Notes under the pieces: generated by a model
What the model saw: only the letters and a program-made list of their open reading frames with translations
Database searches by the model: none
What the model was told of the DNA's origin: nothing
Part shown: positions 6,943 to 17,400 of the stretch, in pieces
Layout: each line of letters begins with the position of its first letter
Numbering within the stretch: the stretch's first letter is position 1
Position numbers and translations under genes: made by a program
Assembly (NCBI GenBank): GCA_900541045.1
Contig: UQID01000002.1
Span: 92,833-156,832 of the forward strand
Length of the DNA: 64,000 nt
Reading direction: 5' to 3'
From: an uncultured Collinsella sp.
Lineage (GTDB): Bacteria > Actinomycetota > Coriobacteriia > Coriobacteriales > Coriobacteriaceae

Positions 6943-8247
6943 ATGGCAGGCGAGAGGCTACATCGGGACGGATACATCCCACGTATCGTGGATGCGCAAA
7001 TCGAGCGCTACCTTCGTGTCTTTGGCGCGGTCGAGATTGCGGGCACCAAGTGGTGTGGCAAGACGTGGGCCGCGCTCGAGCACGGGGCGTCCGCCTCGTA
7101 TGTCGACGAGAATCTCGACCTCGCGCGTGCCGACCCGGCGATGATGTTGCTGGGAGACCGTCCGCATATTATCGATGAGTGGCAGCGCGTTCCCCAGATT
7201 TGGGACTACGTTAGACACGAGGTTGACCGCACCCGGGGTACGCGCGGCGCCTATATCCTCACGGGTTCCGCCACGCCTGCGTTTGGCTCAAAGGCGGAGG
7301 CGCCCGCGCATAGTGGAGCCGGCCGCATCGGCCGCGTCCGCATGCACCCCATGACGCTTGCCGAGACAGGTGAGTCCAACGGCAAGGTGAGCCTGGCGGG
7401 CTTGTTTGAGCATCGTTTTGAGCCCTGCCGGTGCAATGGCGATACGCCGGGGCTTGTCGAAGCCGCTTGCCGCGGCGGCTGGCCCGAGGCGATCGATATG
7501 GTTTCGGCTGACGCCCAGCTCATCGCCCGCGAATATCTCAACACCACGTTTTCGAGCAGCTTCCCGGCGGTCGGTCTCGACCCCGATATTGCTCGTCGAG
7601 TCTCCGCATCGATCGCGCGCAATCTGGGACAGGCAACCACGTATAAAACGATTCTTATGGATATGTTCGGTGCCGAGGAGGAACCCGCAGCGTTTGCCGA
7701 TGAGACCAAGGTGCGCAGGTACCTGGATGCCCTCAAAGGCATGTTCATTCTCGAGGAGGTCCCCGGTTGGGTTCCCGCCGCGCGCGACAAACGGCGCTTT
7801 ACCGTCAAGCCCAAGCGCTATCTGGCAGATCCGAGCCTTGCTTGCGCCTTGCTAGGTATGTCCTCGCAGGCGCTGCTTGCCGACTGGCAGACATTTGGTC
7901 TGGTGTTTGAGAATTTGGTCATACGCGACCTTTCGGTCTACGCACGTTCGCTCGACCTGCTGGATAGCACGCCCGTGCGCTATTATCGCGACGATTCGGG
8001 CCTTGAGTGCGATGCTATCGTGCAGCTAGCCGACGGACGGTGGGTCGCCTTTGAGATTAAGGTAAGTGAAGATAAAGTGAGCGCCGGCGTTGAGAGCCTC
8101 AGGCGCGTTCGCAAGAAGGTCTGTGGAAATCCTCGTTCACGCACACGCGAACCGGAGTTTATGGCCGTGATTGTGGGGGTGGGTGAGTACGCCCGCGAGG
8201 TCGAGGACGGTATCTACGTGATACCCGTGCGCGCGTTGGGGTGTTAA
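6943..8247 (+). CDS. AAA-type ATPase with C-terminal DUF4143 nuclease-like domain
   Basis: A 434-residue protein of the AAA_14/DUF4143 class. The Walker A motif is G-T-K-W-C-G-K-T (34-41) and the Walker B-like strand is H-I-I-D-E-W-Q (~75-81). An arginine-bearing S-A-T-P sensor-like segment follows, L-T-G-S-A-T-P. The C-terminal part has the DUF4143 ending Y-Y-R-D-D-S-G-L-E-C-D-A-I-V..E-I-K-V, which resembles a PD-(D/E)xK core (D..E-x-K). The ATG at 6943 is preceded by GGGGGTGG at 6932-6939. The family is widespread and repeatedly duplicated in gut bacteria; its role is not established. The gene stands alone, with four direct repeats at its promoter, suggesting autoregulation or control by a paralogue. 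Fold and motifs are clear; function is inference. Confidence 0.85.
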   Translation: MAGERLHRDGYIPRIVDAQIERYLRVFGAVEIAGTKWCGKTWAALEHGASASYVDENLDLARADPAMMLLGDRPHIIDEWQRVPQIWDYVRHEVDRTRGTRGAYILTGSATPAFGSKAEAPAHSGAGRIGRVRMHPMTLAETGESNGKVSLAGLFEHRFEPCRCNGDTPGLVEAACRGGWPEAIDMVSADAQLIAREYLNTTFSSSFPAVGLDPDIARRVSASIARNLGQATTYKTILMDMFGAEEEPAAFADETKVRRYLDALKGMFILEEVPGWVPAARDKRRFTVKPKRYLADPSLACALLGMSSQALLADWQTFGLVFENLVIRDLSVYARSLDLLDSTPVRYYRDDSGLECDAIVQLADGRWVAFEIKVSEDKVSAGVESLRRVRKKVCGNPRSRTREPEFMAVIVGVGEYAREVEDGIYVIPVRALGC

Positions 8248-8288
8248 GGGGCGGCACGCCGTGTGTCCGCTGCCCGGTGCTGCGGATT

Positions 8289-8350
8289 GGTGCAAGGGGG
8301 TCAGGTTTGTTTGCACCATGTTGGCGCGAAGTAACCTGACCGCTTGCACC
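8289..8350. repeat. Hairpin with 18-19-base arms (REP-like)
   Basis: GGTGCAAG..GGTCAGGTT (8289-8307) and AACCTGAC..CTTGCACC (8333-8350) are inverted copies differing by one base indel. It lies 40 bases after the ATPase gene. There is no T run, so it is more like a dispersed palindrome than a terminator. Confidence 0.7.
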
Positions 8351-8531
8351 AAGGGTTTGACTTTTAAGACATCATTAAGGCTTGCGTTGTGGAGCGAACC
8401 GCAGGTCAATGCTATTCTTTTACCTTATCGTACGGTGTTGTATTCTGCCTGAATTCTCTACCTGCGAACAACGGATAAACGCGACCGAGCGGAAAAGGAT
8501 GGCAAGCCCGCAAGCAGGGCAAACGTAAGCG
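8351..8531 (+). other. Leader of the surface-protein operon, no known RNA motif
   Basis: No gene is supported here. A small hairpin GCCC-GCAAGCA-GGGC (8506-8520) lies just before the first start codon. A 9-codon reading frame (8499-8528) ends 3 bases before it but lacks a properly spaced Shine-Dalgarno. TATTCT words at ~8413 and ~8442 could be -10 boxes without good -35 partners. The operon promoter must lie in or before this stretch. Confidence 0.35.
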
Positions 8532-9554
8532 ATGAGTGGCATGGACCGACATAGCGAGCTCCAGCAGCACATGACGGCGGCCGAGTACCGCCAAGCTGCC
8601 GACGAGCACGTGCGGACCCTCAAGGATTTCTGGAAGGATTTCCTGGTGAGCGGTCTGTTTGTGCTGGCTGCCATCGTTGCCATCTTTGCATGCCTGGCCT
8701 GGTTTGCTGCGAATAACCGAGTGAGCGCCACGGGGAGCACGATCGGGGCGAAGGCGGGGCGGTATAGCCTTACCGCCACCGGCGAAGGCGAGCCCGACGC
8801 CCACACGGGATATTACGAGCGCACGGACGCCGAAAAGCAAAACATCACGAGGCTCGATACGACGGACGCCATGACGGTGACGCTCGGCTCCAACCTCAAC
8901 AACGAGTCCGCCGGCTCTCTGTATCCGGGTGCCCGAGGCAAGATTACGTTTACGGTGAAGCCGCTGGTGGATGACCTGAACGGGGTCACGATCAACTTGT
9001 CACGCGTGCTTAAAGTCACGGGCAATGTCGTTGTTGAGGACGGAAAAACGCTGACGTCTGATGCGCAAACGCTCCTTGGCTTGGTTAAGGGCCATTTACT
9101 GTTCTTTACGAAATGCGACAACGGGTATTACTCGGATCGTGTAATAAACAACCAAATCACGATTCCAAAGAGCAAATTTTGCGAAGACGGCAAAACGACC
9201 AACCCCACAAAGAAGTCCGTCCCCGTCACCCTGTACTGGGTATGGCCGGAGTACTTCCAGAACTTTGTCCTTACCGGCAACACGAATTACTACAAGAATC
9301 TGTTTGCGGCGGCGGGCGACGCAAAGTCTGACTACGGCGCTCTGCAGGCGGATATGAACGCGCATAAAGCGAACTACTTTTACGGCACGGTAAGTAGTGT
9401 GGAAGCCGCCAACGCTCCTGCGGTTTCGGCTGACATGTCCTTCAGCGACACCGCCATCTGCTCGGCGCTGTACAACAATGCCGACGAGCAGATCGGCAAT
9501 AAGGCCGAATACATCCAACTTAGAATTAGCGCTCAGGAGGGCGTGAGCTCATGA
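8532..9554 (+). CDS. Membrane-anchored surface protein 1 of giant-protein operon
   Basis: This 340-residue protein has a short charged cytoplasmic N-terminus (1-34), one hydrophobic helix (~37-58, L-F-V-L-A-A-I-V-A-I-F-A-C-L-A-W-F) and an extracellular beta-rich remainder. The helix end A-W-F-A-A-N-N and the following G-R-Y-S-L-T..Y-P-G-A-R-G-K-I-T-F-T-V pattern resemble SipW/TasA-type fibre proteins of Firmicutes, but the match is by eye and weak. Later V-P-V-T-L-Y-W-V-W-P-E is typical of such domains. The ATG at 8532 lacks a strong Shine-Dalgarno; ATG at 8541 is an alternative. The stop overlaps the next start by 4 bases (ATGA), implying coupled translation. It is probably exported and held in the membrane. 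No signal peptidase or sortase gene lies nearby. Confidence 0.7.
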   Translation: MSGMDRHSELQQHMTAAEYRQAADEHVRTLKDFWKDFLVSGLFVLAAIVAIFACLAWFAANNRVSATGSTIGAKAGRYSLTATGEGEPDAHTGYYERTDAEKQNITRLDTTDAMTVTLGSNLNNESAGSLYPGARGKITFTVKPLVDDLNGVTINLSRVLKVTGNVVVEDGKTLTSDAQTLLGLVKGHLLFFTKCDNGYYSDRVINNQITIPKSKFCEDGKTTNPTKKSVPVTLYWVWPEYFQNFVLTGNTNYYKNLFAAAGDAKSDYGALQADMNAHKANYFYGTVSSVEAANAPAVSADMSFSDTAICSALYNNADEQIGNKAEYIQLRISAQEGVSS

Positions 9555-10348
9555 GCACCATGCAAACGCGCCTCGGCGATGCCCGCAATTGGATAGAAAA
9601 CCACCGCGCACAAGCCCTTGCGGTCCTGATACTGCTGGCGGCAATCGTTCTAATCATCGGCTTGTCGCTCTCGTGGTTTGTGGGCAGTAAAAGTCTGTCC
9701 ACGGTGGGCAAGATCCAAACGCCAGCGCAGCTCAAGATCATGGGTCCCAACCAGACGAGCATCGAGCCCATCGAGATTTCGTATGACGAGTCGCGCGGTG
9801 ATGTGAAAAACTCCAACGGTACCGTGACCGTTCGTCGCGCGTTTTGTGTGCAGAGCGACAATGGCGATCCCGCTGCCGGCGGTCAAGCGTTTGAGCTGCA
9901 GGTTGCCAACACAACGAATATCACGGGGCTGACGATCAACGTCTACCGAGTAACGGTCAACGATCCGAGTAATACGAGCGGCACTGTGGTCGGCCTCGAC
10001 GGGCTCAATCAGCCGTATTCGTGGAGCAAGAAGGGCGCCCCGATTGAGTTCCATTTTATCAACTCCGCGGACGGGACAATTGCGTTGGCTAAAGAGCTTG
10101 AGGCAAACGACCCGACGTACGGCTCGTACGCGAAAGTCCAGAAAAACGCCCGTCCGCTGTATCGGTATCAAAAGTTCGCAGGGAGTGGGCTCGATGGCTG
10201 GAATGGCAACACAGCCAACGCCGCCACGAACTTCATCATCGAGTGCACGTGGAATCCAGGCGTTGTGACCGTAAACGGAAAGACAGTCTCCAACGTTAAA
10301 GAAACCGACATGGTCTATCTAATCGCTCGCGTCACGAGCGACAACTAA
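9551..10348 (+). CDS. Membrane-anchored surface protein 2 of giant-protein operon
   Basis: A 265-residue protein with the same plan as its upstream neighbour: charged N-terminus (1-18), hydrophobic helix (~19-40, A-L-A-V-L-I-L-L-A-A-I-V-L-I-I-G-L), then S-W-F-V-G-S and an extracellular beta-rich domain. A strand pattern F-E-L-Q-V-A-N-T-T-N-I-T-G-L-T-I-N-V-Y-R is nearly parallel to the L-N-G-V-T-I-N-L-S-R segment of protein 1, so the two are likely paralogues. The start overlaps the stop of protein 1 and a GGAGG lies just before it. It may assemble with proteins 1 and 3 as a surface base or fibre for the giant protein; that role is inferred from gene order only. Confidence 0.7.
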   Translation: MSTMQTRLGDARNWIENHRAQALAVLILLAAIVLIIGLSLSWFVGSKSLSTVGKIQTPAQLKIMGPNQTSIEPIEISYDESRGDVKNSNGTVTVRRAFCVQSDNGDPAAGGQAFELQVANTTNITGLTINVYRVTVNDPSNTSGTVVGLDGLNQPYSWSKKGAPIEFHFINSADGTIALAKELEANDPTYGSYAKVQKNARPLYRYQKFAGSGLDGWNGNTANAATNFIIECTWNPGVVTVNGKTVSNVKETDMVYLIARVTSDN

Positions 10349-10372
10349 TAAGTAGGAAGGGAGGGGTGCCAG

Positions 10373-11350
10373 ATGCGGAAAGACAAGAACGAGCAAAATG
10401 AAATCGCGAGGCCTGTTGGCAAGCACTTTGCACAGGTTGATGATTCTAAGGCAGAGCCTTGCTGCGCAGGGTCGGCGGCCCCTGCTTCCAAAGTGCGTAA
10501 GCGCCTATGGGCAGTTGCGGTGCTGCTGTGCGCTGTCGCGATTGCGACGGGTACCTACCTTACCTACACGGCCTTTTTGGCGGGCGACTTTCTTAAGTCG
10601 GTTGCTGTTTCGGGCACGTCGCAGGCGCTGTTTGCCTCGGACATGCTTACGGGCTACACGAATGAGACGCTGAATGACGAGGGTATTGCCGTCCGAAGCG
10701 TCATCGCCGACACGAGTGGGGAAAAATGCTCTTTTACCTTTCGCATTTACAACCATCTGCTGGGCGACAAGAACAAGGTCAACGACAAGGACGTTAACGC
10801 GACGCTGAGCGTGACGGCGACGGGTACGACGAAAGCTTGGAGCATAAGCGGTTCGCCCACGCTGACGGCGGGCGGCACGGTCAACCTTTCATTCCCTGCC
10901 AACAAGGCAACCATGTATACCTATAAGGTTACGTTTTCCAAGGCGGACCTCAACAAAGCATCCTTCACCGTTAAAGCCCGGGTCGGCTCCAATAGCCCCG
11001 GCACCAACCTTAAGTGGCTCGCCGCCAAGATTGCGCCTTCCGAGCGTGCAGAGGTGACGGCTTCGGGCGTTTCGGGCGAGTGGGTCGACAAGAACTCGGA
11101 TATCAACGCTTTCGACGCTTACAACTATCGCGCGACCGTTACGGGCGCGCCAACAAAAATCAAGCTTACATGGGGCGACAAGGTTGAGCTTGACCCATTT
11201 TTGGCGACGAATCATTCCGACGCGACCTTTGATGGAAGGTCGGTTACGTTCACCATGGATCCCGGGTCGGAGATTATTACCTTTTACCGTTCGACGGATA
11301 CCGCGCCCGGCAGCTTGGATGACATCGGTGTTACGTGCAGGGCTGCGTAG
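10373..11350 (+). CDS. Membrane-anchored surface protein 3 of giant-protein operon
   Basis: A 325-residue protein with a ~40-residue cytoplasmic head, one hydrophobic helix (~43-65, L-W-A-V-A-V-L-L-C-A-V-A-I-A-T-G) and a Ser/Thr-rich extracellular domain. The segment A-L-F-A-S-D-M-L-T-G-Y right after the helix resembles the F.SDLL motif found at the mature N-terminus of many gut Firmicutes surface proteins with SipW-like signal peptides. C-terminal part: beta-rich with one Cys near the end. A strong Shine-Dalgarno (GGAAGGGAGGGG) lies before the ATG at 10373, 24 bases after protein 2. Part of one operon with the two genes before and the giant gene after it (64-base gap). Confidence 0.7.
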   Translation: MRKDKNEQNEIARPVGKHFAQVDDSKAEPCCAGSAAPASKVRKRLWAVAVLLCAVAIATGTYLTYTAFLAGDFLKSVAVSGTSQALFASDMLTGYTNETLNDEGIAVRSVIADTSGEKCSFTFRIYNHLLGDKNKVNDKDVNATLSVTATGTTKAWSISGSPTLTAGGTVNLSFPANKATMYTYKVTFSKADLNKASFTVKARVGSNSPGTNLKWLAAKIAPSERAEVTASGVSGEWVDKNSDINAFDAYNYRATVTGAPTKIKLTWGDKVELDPFLATNHSDATFDGRSVTFTMDPGSEIITFYRSTDTAPGSLDDIGVTCRAA

Positions 11351-11414
11351 GCCAACCGCAATCTGTGATTTTGAGACCCCGCACGGGGCATGAGATAGAA
11401 CGAGGTAGGACCAG

Positions 11415-14400
11415 ATGAGAACGGCAAAGCGCATAACAACCGCATGCCTGACTGCGATCATGATTTTCCAGGCGCTTGCGCCCTCCACGGAGGTGTTCGC
11501 GCAAGAGCTCGACGCCGTCATGGAGGCATCCGTCTCCGCCGCGCGCGCCGCGGGCAACACGGCGCGCTCCGTACAGGATGCTGTGGCCACCGCGCTGCAA
11601 GATGCTGACCAGGCTACATCTGATGATGTCGCAACGACTCCGGGCGCCGACGCTGGCGCTACCGAGGGCGGCGACGGTTCTACCAACGCTGGCGAATCAC
11701 AGGACTCCACGACCGATGGAACCACTAACAGCGATACCCCAACGGAGGGCGACGCGTCCCAAGACGATGCGGCTGCCGATGAGGGCGCCGCCGACGAAGA
11801 TCAGGCGGATGACGCGGACACAGATGCGGCTGCGCAGGCTAGCACCGACCCCGCCATCAAGACCGCTGGTGAGCTTGATGGCGCGCTGGTCGACGGCAAG
11901 GTCACCGTGAACGACGCTGGCGAGGTCACGGCCATCACCTTCGGATCCAACGCCGACCTTATCGCCATCTCCAACACCGACCCCGCCATCTACCAGAACG
12001 CGAGCATCTCCAAGACCGGCTTGAGCGGCGTCGACTTCGACGTGTGCAGCGCGCAGGCCGTGGGCGACCTGGGCAATCTCGCGTTCCAGGGGTTCGGCAG
12101 CGATGCCCACCCCTTCAAGGGTACGCTCGACCTGGGCGGCAGGTTCCTTACCGCCAACAAGACGCTCTTCAACAACATCGAGCTCAACGATAACAACGGC
12201 ACCGTAAAGCTCACCTGGAAGGGCACCGATGCTCAGCCCATCGTGGCCGCAAAGGTCACGGGCGCGGGCAAGACGCTCAGCGCTGCCATTACCGTAGACA
12301 AGCCCGAGAGCGGCGATACGAGCGTCGTCAAGCTCACTTCGCCGCTCGTGGGTGAGGTTACGGGCGAGCTCACGCTTGACGCCACGTATTCGACAAGCGC
12401 GAATAGCCCCCTGGCGATTGGCATGCAATCGTCCACGGGCAATCTGGGCCTACTCGCGAACACCCTTACTGCAGGCGCATCTCTTACGATCGCGGGGCTG
12501 AATGGCCTGCCGAAGAGCTTCAACGGCACCCCCACCATCGATGCTACGGGCGCTGGTGCCAATGCCGGCGGCCTTATTGGCGAGGCAGGCGAGGGGGCTG
12601 CCGTCACCCTTGCTTCGAATGTCGATGTTTCGGCACTGAGCGTCGCGGGTAATAATGCGGCGGGCGGCCTTATCGGTAAGGCGACCAGGCTTACGCTTGC
12701 CGTAGATACGGACAACAGCGGAAAAGATGCCTCGGGCAAGGATATCAGTATCAAGCCAGCGCACTCGGTTGGGTCGTCATCAGCCGGTACGTATGCCGGC
12801 GGCCTTATCGGTGACGCCTCGTTTGCCAGCGATTTCACTATCGAGAATGGCACCTTCGATTTTGGCGAGGGCGTGGCGCTCAGTGTGGCCAACACGACCG
12901 CCGCCCCCTCTGTCGGTGGCCTGTTCGGCGTGCTCGACATCTCGAACGGCGATGTGACCGTAAACGGCGGATTGTATAAAAGCACGCTGCAAAACGGCGC
13001 GGACAACAGCAACAACAACGGCGTGCGCGGGAACTACGGCGGCTTGGTGGGCAAGCTGTGGGGCCAGAAATACGGCGACGCACTGCACGCGTTCACGGTG
13101 AAGGGTGGCGCTGAGGTGTCGTTTGGCGTGGGCTCTAACGGCAAGCTCGCGTATGCGGGCGGCCTGGTAGGCTACCTTGGTGAAGGCGGCGGGAGCGACA
13201 ATGTGTCCGCCGTGGTCATCAGTGGCGCAGCGGTGACGTGTGCAACCTCGGGCTACGCCAGCAACAACGGCAAATACGGCGGCGCCGTGGGCGTCGTGGA
13301 CACCAAAAACGTGCTGGAAGTGCGCGGCCTAACGGTCAAAACCGCCAGCGGCGCTACCATCGGCGGCACAAACGGCGGCTTTGCCGGAGTCGTTGGGTCG
13401 TCGTGGCTCGGCATCGTCAAGTTCAGCGGTATCACCGACCTGTCGGATGCCGCCTTCGTGGAAAATGATCACACCGCGCAGCTGATTTATGAGAACTTCA
13501 ATTCACTGATTTTTGCTGCCGGTAGCGGAAGCGACAGAGGTGCCACCGTAGGCGGTACCACGGAATGGCAATACAAGCGTCCCTCTAAGCCGGTCAAGAT
13601 CGATGACATCTACAGCTACGGCCAGGTTATTCGCCTGGGTGATAGTTTTATTACGCTGAACCCGACGACACACGAGCTGACTCTACCGGCACCGTTGGAA
13701 CTGACTAACGGCGTCTATGCTCTAGCCTCGCTTGAGGATTTCGCCAAGCTTGCGATTACCTGGCAAACCAACGGCTACTACTCAATGGTCGAAGGCGTTA
13801 CCGAAAACAATCTGAATGGTTTAAAGTCCTCGACCATTACGGTGAACGGCACAATTGACCTCAAGGGTACAGGCCTGACGGGCTTCACTCAGGACCGCGC
13901 AAACGACTCGCAAGTTTTCTCGGGTACGTTGAACGGCGGCGGCACGATCAAGCTTGCTGTCGGTGAGCCTTACGGCATGCGCGGGAACGCCCCTCTGGGC
14001 GCCGACGACATCAGTGCCGGCAACGGAAAAATCTACCGTCACGGCCGCCTGGGCTTGTTCGCAGCAATCAACGGCGCAGCCGCCAACAGCGAGACTGTCT
14101 CCAACGTCACCATCGCTGGCTCCATGAGGTTCGATAACGGCTCGGCAATCGAGGCTGGATCGCTTGCGGGCACCATTGCGGGTGGTCTGACGCTGTCTGG
14201 CGCAACGTGCGAAACGAATATCGCATGCGATGATACGTTCACCAACGATGTGAACATTGGTGGTATTGCAGGCAGCGTGTCGGCAGCTTCTACGGTTACG
14301 TTTAGGGACAGTAGCAAGGCTCAAGCGAGCATCACTGCAACTAAAACGCTTAATGGCAACAGCCGTATTGGCGGCGCCATCGGCTATGTGGGCAATTATG

Positions 14401-17400
14401 TCTCGACATTCAACGTTACGGGCCTTGAGGTCAGCGGAAAAATCGAGACCGGCAATTGCACCAGCGGCAAGATTGCCCAGGTCGGCGGTCTTATCGGCTG
14501 CATCGCACAGAGCACCTATGGGGCTGATGGGGCAATAGCCAACTCGGCCAAAAAGGACGTTAACATTACGGGCCTTTCGTTCAACTCGTTCAAGATGGGA
14601 GTCGGAAAGAACGGCGATAAGCTCAATGGCGTGGGCGGTCTCTTGGGTTATAGCTGGGGCAACGCGGTCGTAACTATCGGAGATGACAACATTAACAAGA
14701 GTGAAAACTCCTATGCTTTGAAAACGACCAACGCTTCTATAATCGCGACTGTGGATGATTCCAAGGAGCTTGGCGGCCTTGTATACGCAGCCAGCGGTCA
14801 CTGGATTATCAACAACTACGCCATCGATCTCTCGGGCACAAAGATTAATGCAGGCGCCGCTCAGACGCTCGGCGTTCTAGTTTGCCGCGGCTGCAAGGTG
14901 GATGATAAGACGACATATGGCGTCGAGAGCTACCTAGGCCTGTACTTGGAGGACAGGGCTTATTGGGATACCGCCTATAGGGTGCCCACCGGCGAGGGGG
15001 CCATCGTTGCGTCGGGCGTAACGTCCTTCGATGAATGGGTTGGCAGCGGTGTAAAACCAAACAACGGCAGCAAGCTCATGGACGCCGACTGGAACACGGT
15101 CGTTTCGCTACACACACAGAAAAACAAGCTGGACATGGACGGCGATTCCACAAAAGACAACAGCTACCATAATCGCTCGTCTTTCGGTCGAAGCCAGAAT
15201 ACGAACGGCAATACCCGCTACTTCTACAACCTCGACATAGCCTCTAAGAATTGTGAAGGCGGCTTTAGTGGCAGTCAAATCGATACAGCGGACAAGCTGC
15301 TCTTATGGTCTGCTTTCTGCTATGCTCCCGCCGGTATTCGTTCGACAATCGTTCCCGATGGTACGACAGGGCTCGATGATTCCATAACCATAACGGGCAC
15401 AATCGATTTGGCCGGCTACAGCTACTATCCCACTCAACCGATCGGAGAGGTGACGGTTAATAATGCGGCCATCACCTTCTACTACTCCAAGATCAAGGCC
15501 GAGCAGAATGGCAACAAGCTAAACTCCGATGCCACCCAGCACGAGAACATGCACTGCGGTCTTTTTCAAACGGTGGCAGACGGCGATCTCACAGTAAGCA
15601 ACGTCACTTTGGGTGGTACCGTTGGGCCCGTTATCAATGACGGAAAGAGCTCTACTGACGCTATTGGCGCGGGCGGAAGCTCATCGGGCGCGCTCGTGTG
15701 CCGCTACGTGTATGGGTCCAGCGACGGCAATGGCACCAAGATTAGAAAGATCTCAATTGATGATCTTACACTCAACAATCTGATTGTCGACGGCGCCAAC
15801 AGCGCCACGGACGCTAACGCCTATATGCCTCTGCTCATCAACGAGATGCAGAAGTACGTGAGCCTGAACGCGAAGAATATCAAGACTACTGGGTACACGA
15901 GTGGCACCAAGGCGGCTACGTCGCTGTTCGGAAAGCTTGGTGTAGGCAGTGAGGCCGATCAGGTGACGGCGAAGTTTGAGCAAATCAGCTTGCCCAGCCA
16001 AGAGAACAATACGATCTTCACCCATGCGAGCCTGCTGGAGAGTTTTGGCTACGGAAGCACGAGCACGGGCTCTGCGGACTACACCTTTACTAAGGCCGAT
16101 GGCGATGCGGGCAAGGTGACCTACGGATCCGAGATTGATGGGAGTACGGAGTACCCGGGCAAGCAGCTTTGGTATTACGACGAAGCGACGTATGGTGCCG
16201 TGAGCGGCTATGTGACGGTTGATGGTAAGAAGGACGGTGACGTCAGGCCTTGGTTCGGTGACTACCTTCCTTATGTTTACAAGGGAAAAGCCGCCGAGGA
16301 TGGCGTCCAGTATCACGAAATTAAAGTCAACCAGCGCATTCCAAAGCTGGTAATGGGATGTGGTACCTACGGCGATCCTTATTCCGTCACAAACGCGGCG
16401 GAGATGAATGCCATTGCCAACTACATTAATAACATGACGGCGCTTGACGGCTGGGAGGTCACCATTGTCGCCGACCAGGGTAGGCTCTGCACTCGCCGCA
16501 GCAGCGATCACTCGACCGACAATGAGGTTACGTACGTCTACAAGCAGGCGAACGGTACCGATAATAAATGGGAGAAGAAGACCGGAGACGCGTCGACCAA
16601 TTCCCCGCAGACGCTGAGCGACGAAACCATGCACCGCTATATGCAGAGCGCGTATTACAGCATCGAGCCTACTGAGGGCAATACGATTACTCTCGACGGC
16701 GCATCGTTTGGCGGTTTTGGAAATAGGGCCAACCCGTTTAGGGGCGTCATCGTTGGCAACTTTGGCAGTGATAATAAAAACGCAACCATCAAGATAGAGA
16801 ATAACGAGGGTTCGCTTCGCGGCCTTATTCCCTATAGTTACGGCAGCGTGGTGCGCGATCTGAATATTCGCTATGTGAACGCGTCGGCGACTATTACTTA
16901 TTCTGCCAAGGATGCCGACGGCGTTCCGACGGCGTTTTTCGGTGGCGTTGTCGGCTGCATCCTTGGTGGCGATAACATTATCGATGGCGTGGTCGTTAAT
17001 GGGACGACGGCCGAAAACCCTACAACGGGATTTACCGTCACGGGCGGTGGCGACAAGCCGCATCTTGTTCCCATTGGTGGCTACGTCGGTGCCATTGCGG
17101 GTGGCGGCGTGATTTTCCGCAATATGGACAAAAGCGGAAAATCTTCCTGGCGTGCTGGAACTGGTGACAAATCTCGTGGTCTGGGAAAGGGCAACTTTGA
17201 TCTCTACAACAATCCCTACGTCGGTCGCGTGATTGATGGCTATGCCTTTAGCGAGGGCTGTAAGGTTGAAAACGGTAACGCTAACTACCAGATTAACGAG
17301 CTCACAAAAAAAGGAACCCCCTGTGTCACCACCACGGGCACCGACAACAAGTACCTCGGCACTAACGCCGAGGCTCCTGTGACCATGGTGAAAAACGCCC

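Noticed and set aside
8461..8531. c-di-GMP riboswitch before the surface operon
   Set aside because: GGCAA and GGGCAAAC words are suggestive, but the order and stems do not match the GEMM consensus.
8532..11350. Standard SipW/TasA biofilm operon
   Set aside because: The topology is similar but no SipW-type peptidase gene is present and sequence similarity is only short motifs.
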